Positions 18,185-25,255 of a DNA stretch of 43,124 nucleotides are shown one piece after another. The stretch spans positions 44,126 through 87,249 of the forward strand of contig CAQUBD010000002.1 of assembly GCA_948891265.1 (NCBI GenBank). Reading direction: 5' to 3'. The notes below the pieces were generated by a model. The model worked only from the letters and a program-made list of their open reading frames with translations, was not told the DNA's origin and did not search any database. This stretch comes from an uncultured Clostridia bacterium (GTDB taxonomy: Bacteria; Bacillota; Clostridia; TANB77; CAG-508). The translations under genes and the position numbers were made by a program. Within the stretch, counting starts at the first letter, position 1. The number at the start of each line of letters is the position of its first letter.

Positions 18185-20914
18185 ATGAAAAAACATATTA
18201 TAAAAGTATTTTTATTAGTATTAGGTATTATACTACTAGGGACTTTTTCAAATTCAGTAAGAGCTGCAGAAAATATAAAATCTAAAATGTATTTAGACTC
18301 ACCAGCTACAAATCAAACTGTAGTAAATGATAATACTCTTACTATAAAAGGATGGGTAATGGTAAATCAAAGGAATACAAACATAAAAATTTATTTAGAT
18401 GGGAAACAGATAAGTAATGAATTAGTACATAGACAAACTAGACCAGATGTACTAAAAGCAATTAAAGGATATGGAACAAACATAGAAAATCCATTACCAG
18501 GTTTTGAAGCTAATATAGACATTACACAAATAAGAGATGGAAAAAAACATAATATAAAAATAGAAATATTATCTAATAAAGGAATAGTTATATTTGAAAA
18601 AACAAAACAAGTAGTATTTGCTGAGTTTTCTTCTAGAATGTATCTAGATAGTCCAAGAGGTGAAATAATAAAAAATAATTTAAAAATCAGAGGTTGGAAA
18701 TTATCTGATGATACTCAAGCAAAAATAAAAATAAGCTTAGATGGAAAAGAACAATCAGGATTAAAAATCAATCCAGAAAAAAGACCAGATGTATTAAGCC
18801 TAATACCAGGATATGGAGGTGCAAAATTAAATCCAATACCTGGATTTAATGCAAATATAGACACATCAAACTTGCCAGATGGTAAGCATACTCTAAAAAT
18901 AGAAATTATATCTGGAAAAGGCAAAGTTATGACAAGCGTTACAAGAGTGATAACTATAAAAAAATATGATGCCAGAATGTATATAGATAGCCCAAGAAGT
19001 GAAACAATAAAAACTACTTTGAAGTTTAGAGGATGGAAATTATCAGAAGATACACAAGCAAAAATAAGAATAAGTATAGATGGAAAAGAACTAACAGGGT
19101 TAAAGATAAATTCAGAAAAAAGACCAGATGTATTACAACTAATACCAGGATATGGTGGTGCAAGACTAAACCCAGTGCCAGGATTTAATGCCAATATAGA
19201 TACATCAAATCTAAATGATGGAAACCATACACTAAAAACAGAAATTATATCAAGAAAAGGTGAAGTCATAGCAAGTGACACAAGAACTATAACTGTTAAA
19301 AAATATGAAGCCAGAATGTACATAGATAGTCCAAGAAGTGAAACAATAAAAACTAATCTAAAAATAAGAGGTTGGAGACTATCAGAAGATACACAAGCCA
19401 AAATAAGAGTAAGTATAGATGGAAAAGAACAAACTGGGTTAAAAATAGAATCAGAAAAAAGACCAGATGTATTAAAGTTAATACCAGGATATGGTGGGGC
19501 AAAATTAAACCCAATACCAGGATTTAATATAAATATAGATACATCAAAACTATTAGATGGAAAACATATATTAAAAACAGAAATAGTTTCAAGAAAAGGT
19601 GAAATTATTGCAAGTGATACAAGGACAATAACTGTAAAAAAGTATACTGCTAGAATGTATATAGACAGTCCAAGAAATGAAACTATAAAGACAAATCTAA
19701 AAATTAGAGGTTGGAGACTATCAGAAGATACACAAGCTAAAATAAGAGTAAGTATAGATGGAAAAGAACAAACTGGATTAAAAGTAGAATCAGAAAAAAG
19801 ACCAGATGTATTAAAGTTAATACCAGGATATGGTGGGGCAAATCTAAATCCAACGCCAGGATTTAATGTAAATGTAAACACATCAAAGCTATCAGATGGA
19901 AAACATACATTAAAAATAGAAGTTATATCAAGAATAGGTGAAGTTCTAGCAACTGATACAAGAACTATAACTATAAAAAAATATGATGCTAAAATTTATA
20001 TAGATAAACCAGTAGTTGACCAAGTAGTTAGAGGAGACAATTTAATAATTAAAGGTTGGGAAATGTCTGAACAATTGAATAGTAAAGTATATATATATGT
20101 TGATAATAAAAAAGTGCCAGATATAGTAAGACAAGAAAGACCAGACGTATTGGCTGCAATAAAAGATTATGGTGGAACTAACACCAATGTTAAACCTGGT
20201 TTTTATGTACAAGCTAATGTAGCAAATCTAAAAGAGGGAATACATACAGTAAAGGTAGAAGTATGGTCAGATAGAAATGAACATATGTCTACAATAACAA
20301 AAACATTTAGAATAAATAGAGAATATTTACTAGGAATAGACGTATCAGAACATAATGGTAATGTTGATTGGCAAAAAGTTAAAGATAGTGGGATTAATTT
20401 TGCAATTATAAGATGTGGATATGGTCAAAATGCTACTTCCCAAGATGATAAGAAATTCACAAAAAATATATCTGAATGTGAAAGACTAGGAATACCTTAT
20501 GGCGTATATATATACTCATATGCTGCAAATAGAAATGGAGCAAAGTCAGAAGCGGAACATGTAATAAGATTATTAAATGGTAGAAATCCATCATTTGGAG
20601 TATGGATAGATATGGAAGATACTGATGGATATAAACAAAAAAATAATATTCCATATACAATGGCACCAGAAATATGTGATGAATTCTGCTCATATATGAA
20701 GAAAAAAGGATATAAAGCAGGGATATACGCAAATATCGAATGGTTTAAAAATTATTTAACAGCTAGTTATTTGGAACAATATCCAAAATGGGTTGCCCAA
20801 TGGAATTCAAAATGCGATTATGAAGGAAAATATATAATGTGGCAATATACAAGTTCTGGTAAAGTAGAAGGAATATCTGGAAATGTAGATATGAATAAAT
20901 GGTATAAATATTAA
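18185..20914 (+). CDS. Secreted GH25 lysozyme with six wall-binding-type repeats
   Basis: 909 residues. Signal peptide: KKH at the N-terminus, hydrophobic core VFLLVLGIILLGTF, likely cleavage after VRA-A near residue 28. Six repeats of about 113 residues follow (MYLDSP..., RGW.LS, DGK, RPDV..LIPGYGG, NP.PGF, L.DGKH.LK.EIIS). Residues about 715-909 are a GH25 N-acetylmuramidase domain with D719 (GIDVSEHNG), D809 and E811 (WIDMED) and a closing MWQYTSSG. Catalytic residues are all present, so it should cut glycan strands of peptidoglycan. Repeats 3, 4 and 5 are nearly identical at DNA level with a 339-bp period (units start about 18968, 19307 and 19646), so copy number may vary between strains. 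The same repeat is in the M14 protein at the left edge. GGAG ribosome binding site. Confidence 0.95.
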   Translation: MKKHIIKVFLLVLGIILLGTFSNSVRAAENIKSKMYLDSPATNQTVVNDNTLTIKGWVMVNQRNTNIKIYLDGKQISNELVHRQTRPDVLKAIKGYGTNIENPLPGFEANIDITQIRDGKKHNIKIEILSNKGIVIFEKTKQVVFAEFSSRMYLDSPRGEIIKNNLKIRGWKLSDDTQAKIKISLDGKEQSGLKINPEKRPDVLSLIPGYGGAKLNPIPGFNANIDTSNLPDGKHTLKIEIISGKGKVMTSVTRVITIKKYDARMYIDSPRSETIKTTLKFRGWKLSEDTQAKIRISIDGKELTGLKINSEKRPDVLQLIPGYGGARLNPVPGFNANIDTSNLNDGNHTLKTEIISRKGEVIASDTRTITVKKYEARMYIDSPRSETIKTNLKIRGWRLSEDTQAKIRVSIDGKEQTGLKIESEKRPDVLKLIPGYGGAKLNPIPGFNINIDTSKLLDGKHILKTEIVSRKGEIIASDTRTITVKKYTARMYIDSPRNETIKTNLKIRGWRLSEDTQAKIRVSIDGKEQTGLKVESEKRPDVLKLIPGYGGANLNPTPGFNVNVNTSKLSDGKHTLKIEVISRIGEVLATDTRTITIKKYDAKIYIDKPVVDQVVRGDNLIIKGWEMSEQLNSKVYIYVDNKKVPDIVRQERPDVLAAIKDYGGTNTNVKPGFYVQANVANLKEGIHTVKVEVWSDRNEHMSTITKTFRINREYLLGIDVSEHNGNVDWQKVKDSGINFAIIRCGYGQNATSQDDKKFTKNISECERLGIPYGVYIYSYAANRNGAKSEAEHVIRLLNGRNPSFGVWIDMEDTDGYKQKNNIPYTMAPEICDEFCSYMKKKGYKAGIYANIEWFKNYLTASYLEQYPKWVAQWNSKCDYEGKYIMWQYTSSGKVEGISGNVDMNKWYKY
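18968..19984 (+). repeat. Three in-frame tandem repeats, 339-bp unit
   Basis: Units begin with the codons before CCAGAATGTA or TAGAATGTAT at about 18968, 19307 and 19646, exactly 339 bp (113 codons) apart. They encode repeats 3-5 of the lysozyme. DNA identity is much higher than to the flanking repeats 1, 2 and 6, pointing to recent expansion or homogenisation. Confidence 0.85.
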
Positions 20915-20936
20915 ATAATTGAACAGTATTCTTTTT

Positions 20937-20977
20937 CCCCACGCAGGTTAGGTTAATAATAATTATTCTGTGTGGGG
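20937..20977 (+). terminator. GC-rich hairpin after the lysozyme gene
   Basis: CCCCACGCAG (20937-20946) pairs with CTGTGTGGGG (20968-20977), with one G-U pair and a 21-nt AT-rich loop. It stands out in this AT-rich DNA, 22 bp after the lysozyme stop. It lacks a clean T run, so termination is only the likeliest of several roles. A TATAAT (20983-20988) follows, without a clear -35. Confidence 0.45.
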
Positions 20978-21027
20978 TTAGATATAATTACTTAATAATT
21001 AAAATAAGAAAGTAAAGGTATAAAAAT

Positions 21028-22380
21028 TTGAATAAGAAGATAGATATAAACAAATTATTAAAAATAGCAATGATTTTTTCTATTGTATTTGGATTAATAT
21101 ATATAATAAGAAATTTAACCTATGTTCCACAATATGGAGATACAGTAGAATACATAGAATTATCACAAAATTTTAAATTTGATGGATATAGAACTTTTGT
21201 ATTTCCATTAATATTAAAAATATGCTTTAAATTATCGCAAATTTTAAATATACAATATACATATTTTTTATATACAATACAAAATATTATAAGTTTATGT
21301 GCATGTATTTTAATTGTAAAATCATTGTATAACATATTTGAAAGAAAAATTAACAAAGCAGACATTTTATTATATTCTTTATTTTTATGGTCAACACCAT
21401 TTAATATACATTTTAATATGTCAGTACTTTCAGATTCTTTAGCAATAAGCTTTACAGTTATGTTTATAGCAAGTTTTATGTGTTTATTAAAAACGCATAA
21501 AATTTATTATTCAATCCCAACAATAATATTTATGTATTTAGCTTCAAATACAAGAAGTGAAAAAGTATATTTTTGTTTATTTGTATTAACTATTACATTA
21601 ATAGCTGTTATTATAAAAAGAAGAAAAGATATATTTAAAGAGGAAACTATAAAACAAATTACTGCTATTGTAGGCATAATGATAATTACTTTAACATTAA
21701 ATACAATCACTAAAAAGTGTTTTGGACAAAACAAAGAACAAGATTATACAAGAACACAACCAGGATTTGTTTCATTCTTATCACAAAGAGTAATGAAATA
21801 TAATTTACCTGATATGTATAAATATTTTCCAGAAGAAGTAACAAGAAGTATAACATATGAAGATACACAAAATGATGGTAAAGTTACTTATCAGGGAATA
21901 TATGAAAAATTATTAACAGAAGATGGAAATAATGCTAGAGTTATTATGATTATAAAAACTGTATTAAAACATAATTGGTATAATATTTTATTAGATATAA
22001 ATAGTGATTTTATAAAAAATATTTTTCCAACAATATATCAATTATTTGAGACAAGACAGGGTGCTTTTGAATGGACAATAACAAGAATGCAAGGAAATCA
22101 CCCAGTATACACTACAGGATATATCATATTTAACAATTTAATATACGTAATCATATATGTAATACTTATTTTTAGATTAACAAATGCAAAATACAAGTAT
22201 GATGTAAAAATAAATAGTAATTTATTACCAATGATATTATATATTTTAGTAAACGCACTATTTTTTACATTTTTAACATCACAGAATTTTCATATAAGAT
22301 ATGCAATGCCAACATATATGATGGAATATGCAATGATAATAATATTACTAAGCTTAAGTAATAAAAAGTTGAAAGAATAA
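21028..22380 (+). CDS. Polytopic membrane protein, GT-C/GT39-like glycosyltransferase
   Basis: 450 residues with about 10-11 membrane segments. The first outer loop contains YVPQYGDTVEYIELSQNF, with the Asp and Glu that mark lipid-phosphate-sugar-dependent transferases; LVIDP-type motifs are absent. The start is TTG, set by the upstream AAAGG. It sits 15 bp before an SMR-like gene and is followed by GtrA and a GtrB-like enzyme, so it is the natural candidate for the dedicated transferase of a three-component (GtrA/GtrB/GT-C) decoration system. Confidence 0.75.
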   Translation: MNKKIDINKLLKIAMIFSIVFGLIYIIRNLTYVPQYGDTVEYIELSQNFKFDGYRTFVFPLILKICFKLSQILNIQYTYFLYTIQNIISLCACILIVKSLYNIFERKINKADILLYSLFLWSTPFNIHFNMSVLSDSLAISFTVMFIASFMCLLKTHKIYYSIPTIIFMYLASNTRSEKVYFCLFVLTITLIAVIIKRRKDIFKEETIKQITAIVGIMIITLTLNTITKKCFGQNKEQDYTRTQPGFVSFLSQRVMKYNLPDMYKYFPEEVTRSITYEDTQNDGKVTYQGIYEKLLTEDGNNARVIMIIKTVLKHNWYNILLDINSDFIKNIFPTIYQLFETRQGAFEWTITRMQGNHPVYTTGYIIFNNLIYVIIYVILIFRLTNAKYKYDVKINSNLLPMILYILVNALFFTFLTSQNFHIRYAMPTYMMEYAMIIILLSLSNKKLKE

Positions 22381-22395
22381 AATAAGGAGAATCTA

Positions 22396-22776
22396 ATGAA
22401 ACAAGGGAGAAAAAATACTATGAAATTAATTTTAATAATAATATATTTAGTTTTAACACTATCAGGATTAATACTAATGAAAAAGGGAGGAAATCCAGGT
22501 AGTTTATCAATAACAAATGGTACTGCAAATTTTGGAGTAAGTTTAATAAGTCTTGCAGGGCTTGTTTGTTATCTATGCAGTTTTTTACTATTTACAAGAA
22601 TTGTAGTTATGTTTGATTTAAGCTATATAATGCCTATTTGTACAGGAATAGTACAAGTTTTAACACTTGTAGCATCTAAGATAATATTTAAAGAAAATAT
22701 TACAACAGCAGGTATTATAGGAGCAACATTAGTAATCATAGGAATTGTTGTTATGAACTGGAAGCAAGCAGCTTAA
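22396..22776 (+). CDS. SMR/EmrE-like four-helix membrane protein
   Basis: 126 residues with four membrane segments and the family's compact layout; the last helix ends with GIVVMNWKQ. Members in glycan clusters (ArnE/ArnF-like) are thought to flip lipid-linked sugars rather than export drugs, which fits here. RNA signals: AAGGAG six bases before the ATG at 22396; a second in-frame ATG at 22420 also has a plausible AGGGAG, so the protein could be 8 residues shorter. No strongly conserved drug-pump Glu is visible in helix 1 (LILIIIYLVLTLSGLILM), which argues against multidrug efflux. Confidence 0.8.
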   Translation: MKQGRKNTMKLILIIIYLVLTLSGLILMKKGGNPGSLSITNGTANFGVSLISLAGLVCYLCSFLLFTRIVVMFDLSYIMPICTGIVQVLTLVASKIIFKENITTAGIIGATLVIIGIVVMNWKQAA

Positions 22777-22843
22777 GTTTATAAAATTTAGCTAATTTAT
22801 TTATAAAAGGCAATGATATGAAACTAGAAAGAGGTAAAATATA

Positions 22844-23260
22844 TTGAAAAAAATAAAAGAACTATACCTAAATTATAAAGAAGTAATAAATTATTTAATT
22901 TTCGGAGTTTTAACTACAATTGTTTCTTTAGTAGTATATTATATTTCCGTATATACATTTTTAGATCCAGAGAATGCATTACAGTTACAAATAGCAAATG
23001 TTATTTCATGGATAGCTGGTGTGACTTTTGCTTACTTTACAAATAGAAAATATGTATTTGAAAGTAAAACAAAAAATAAAGTTAAAGAAGCGGGGAAGTT
23101 TGTATTTGCGAGATTAACTACACTTATATTAGATATGCTAATTATGTGGTTAGGTGTAACAATATTACACTTAAATGATAAAGTATTTAAGTTAATAGCT
23201 CAGGTCCTAGTTATTGTTTCAAATTATGTATTGAGTAAAGTATTTGTATTTAAGAAATGA
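22844..23260 (+). CDS. GtrA family membrane protein
   Basis: 138 residues with four membrane helices: NYLIFGVLTTIVSLVVYY, then IANVISWIAGVTFAYFTNRKYVF, the hallmark of GtrA, and a closing SNYVLSKVFVFKK. TTG start with GAAAGAGG upstream. GtrA-like proteins are believed to flip undecaprenyl-phosphate sugars. The GtrB-like enzyme lies 280 bp downstream across a MITE copy, which splits what would otherwise be a gtrA-gtrB pair. Confidence 0.9.
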   Translation: MKKIKELYLNYKEVINYLIFGVLTTIVSLVVYYISVYTFLDPENALQLQIANVISWIAGVTFAYFTNRKYVFESKTKNKVKEAGKFVFARLTTLILDMLIMWLGVTILHLNDKVFKLIAQVLVIVSNYVLSKVFVFKK

Positions 23261-23290
23261 AGGATATTGTAATGTAATAAAAGCTGCAGA

Positions 23291-23412
23291 AAATCTCTAT
23301 ATATTTATATTCCTTTTGAATGAAATGACGAATGTGATTGGGAGAGGGTCTTTTTAGAACTCGTATTGAACCGAGGAATGTAATAAAAAGGAATATAAAT
23401 ATATAGAGATTT
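23291..23412. mobile_element. MITE-like element, copy C (compact form)
   Basis: 122 bp with perfect terminal inverted repeats (starting AAATCTCTATATATTTATAT and ending in its mirror image). The centre is the reverse complement of copy A without the nested palindrome: GAATGTGATTGGGAGAGGGT, then AGAACTCGTATTGAACCGAGG. It lies between gtrA-like and gtrB-like genes. No open reading frame. The 281-bp gap holds this element and the next promoter and nothing else I can recognise. Confidence 0.75.
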
Positions 23413-23475
23413 GGCCTGAGTAAAGTCGTTTATTAAATTTTCAAAAAAAGAATAATTAATCTAGCTGAAAGGATA

Positions 23476-23504
23476 TTGACTTTGAATACTAAATGAATTA
23501 AAAT
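23476..23504 (+). promoter_or_regulatory. Promoter of the GtrB-like gene
   Basis: TTGACT at 23476-23481, 17-bp spacer, TAAAAT at 23499-23504; the gene starts at 23542 after AAAAGGAG. It makes expression independent of gtrA across the inserted repeat. Confidence 0.65.
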
Positions 23505-23541
23505 CATATAAATAACATGTATTAAAAGGAGAATAAATAAA

Positions 23542-24483
23542 ATGGAAAAGAAAAAAGTGACACTAGTTATACCAATGTACTACGAAGAAAAAGTTGCAGA
23601 TGAGTGCTACAAAAGAGTAAAAGAAAATCTAGAAAAATTAGAAAATTATGAACATGAAATAATATTTGTAAATGATGGTAGTAAAGATAAAACTCTAGAA
23701 ATATTAGAAAAAATAGCTAAAGAAGATAAAAATGTAAAAATCATATCTTTTTCAAGAAATTTTGGACATCAAGCAGCAGTAACAGCAGGGCTTCAATATG
23801 TAACAGGTGATGCAATAGTAATAATGGATGCAGACCTTCAAGATCCTCCTGAATTAATACCAGATATGCTAAAATTATGGGAAGATGGTAATGAAGTTAT
23901 ATATGGTAAAAGAAAATCAAGAGAAGGAGAAAGCATATTTAAATTATTTACAGCAAAAATGTTTTATAAAACACTAAATGCACTTTCTGATGTAGAAATT
24001 CCAAAAGATACAGGTGACTTTAGATTAGTTGATAGAAAAGTAGTTGATACTATAAATTCTTTACCTGAGCATAATAAATTTTTAAGAGGATTATTTAGTT
24101 GGGTTGGATATAAACAAGCTGCTTTTGAATATGAAAGAAAAGAAAGATTTGCAGGAGAAACAAAATATCCTTTAAAAAAGATGCTTAAATTAGCTTCTGA
24201 TGGTATTATAAGTTTTTCTACAAAACCATTAAAATTAGTAGGTGCTTTAGGTATAATTTCAATTGTAATATCATTGATATTATTAGTTTATGCTTTAGTA
24301 TCATACATATTTAATCTAAATAATTTGTCTGCAGGTTGGACATCTATTATGGTAGCTATAACATTCTTTTCAGGAATTCAATTGATGTCTATTTGGATTA
24401 TAGCTGAATATGTTGGTAGAATTTATGATGAAACAAAGAAAAGACCACAATACATAGTTGATAGAGAAATCAATATAGATTAG
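23542..24483 (+). CDS. GtrB-like polyprenyl-phosphate glycosyltransferase
   Basis: 313 residues: GT2 domain with VTLVIPMYYEEKVADEC, FVNDGSKDKTL, the metal site DADLQDPPELI, KDTGDFRLVDRKVV and FAGETKYPLKKM, then two membrane helices (about 228-255 and 265-288). This is the GtrB/YkcC/DPM1 layout that makes an undecaprenyl-phosphate-linked sugar on the inner face of the membrane. The nearby GtrA-like, SMR-like and GT-C-like genes would flip and transfer it. A bidirectional terminator follows the stop. Confidence 0.92.
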   Translation: MEKKKVTLVIPMYYEEKVADECYKRVKENLEKLENYEHEIIFVNDGSKDKTLEILEKIAKEDKNVKIISFSRNFGHQAAVTAGLQYVTGDAIVIMDADLQDPPELIPDMLKLWEDGNEVIYGKRKSREGESIFKLFTAKMFYKTLNALSDVEIPKDTGDFRLVDRKVVDTINSLPEHNKFLRGLFSWVGYKQAAFEYERKERFAGETKYPLKKMLKLASDGIISFSTKPLKLVGALGIISIVISLILLVYALVSYIFNLNNLSAGWTSIMVAITFFSGIQLMSIWIIAEYVGRIYDETKKRPQYIVDREINID

Positions 24484-24489
24484 GAAATT

Positions 24490-24528
24490 TAGAGAGCTTA
24501 GGTTCATTTCAGTACCTAAGCTCTTTTA
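24490..24528. terminator. Bidirectional terminator between convergent genes
   Basis: AGAGCTTAGGT (24493-24503) and ACCTAAGCTCT (24514-24524) pair perfectly around a 10-nt loop, with TTTT on the right for + strand transcripts and an AAATTT run on the left for - strand transcripts. It lies exactly between the GtrB-like gene and the - strand gene ending at 24531. Confidence 0.85.
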
Positions 24529-24530
24529 CC

Positions 24531-25082
24531 TTATAGTAATCCATTAGTTGGAATATAACTATCATCAGGAGGATAAACATATTCTTCTTGAGAAGGCTTA
24601 TCAATAGATTTAATATCAGTAACTCTTATAATAGGCATATCACCATGATAATCACCTTTTGTAATTTCTCCAGTAATTTCAACCCAAGTATTATTAGAAA
24701 AATCTTTTGCAGTATCATACTCACATAAAAAACCAACAACAACAGTTTGAGAATTTGAATTTATAATCATATCTCTAGCTAAAACAAATTGATTATCTTG
24801 TAAATCTAAAACTCTATAAACATATCCCGTAAAACAAATCTTTTTACCTACATAAGAATCTATATTTTCATGTACAGTTTTTAAAATGTTAGTATAGTTT
24901 GTAGGTGCTATTTTAGAAATTCCATTTTGAGGGAAACAACTATTAGATTTAGAGCAATCATTTGCACCATTAAAAACTTTATACATGACAATTCCCAATA
25001 TAATAATTAGAAGAATTATAACTCCTATAAAAAAATATTTAAATATTTTACTTCCATTTACTTTAACATTAAATACAAACAT
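24531..25082 (-). CDS. Single-pass membrane protein with OB-like domain (C-terminal part of YcgQ/DUF1980-like proteins)
   Basis: 183 residues. I prefer the ATG at 25082, preceded by AGAGGA at 7 bp; the longer TTG start at 25100 would place that ribosome binding site inside the gene. One membrane helix (about 14-37), then an outside domain: GKKICFTGYVYRVLDLQDNQFVLARDMI, TVVVGFLCEYD, WVEITGEITKGDY and IIRVTDIKSI. This resembles the C-terminal domain of the TIGR03943/YcgQ family, here without the usual N-terminal membrane region and without the Cys cluster normally seen after the LAR motif. Function unknown. Only - strand gene in the window. Confidence 0.7.
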   Translation of the reverse strand: MFVFNVKVNGSKIFKYFFIGVIILLIIILGIVMYKVFNGANDCSKSNSCFPQNGISKIAPTNYTNILKTVHENIDSYVGKKICFTGYVYRVLDLQDNQFVLARDMIINSNSQTVVVGFLCEYDTAKDFSNNTWVEITGEITKGDYHGDMPIIRVTDIKSIDKPSQEEYVYPPDDSYIPTNGLL

Positions 25083-25187
25083 ATATAATCCTCTTTTCAA
25101 ATAATGATTAATAAAGTATATGAGATAATTAAAAAAATATTACTATTATTGAACTTCTAATCAGGGTTACTTTTTTGTGTAAAATAC

Positions 25188-25216
25188 TTGATTTTAAAAA
25201 AATTTAGTGATATAGT
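25188..25216 (+). promoter_or_regulatory. secA promoter
   Basis: TTGATT at 25188-25193, 17-bp spacer, TATAGT at 25211-25216, about 40 bp before the secA start. Confidence 0.65.
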
Positions 25217-25255
25217 AACAAAGTAAAAATATAAACTTAGGAGGAATGTACCAAT

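Noticed and set aside
18715..19881. Long - strand open frame (388 codons) opposite the lysozyme gene
   Set aside because: It mirrors the tandem repeats of the + strand gene; the product is a low-complexity shadow with no ribosome binding site or family resemblance.
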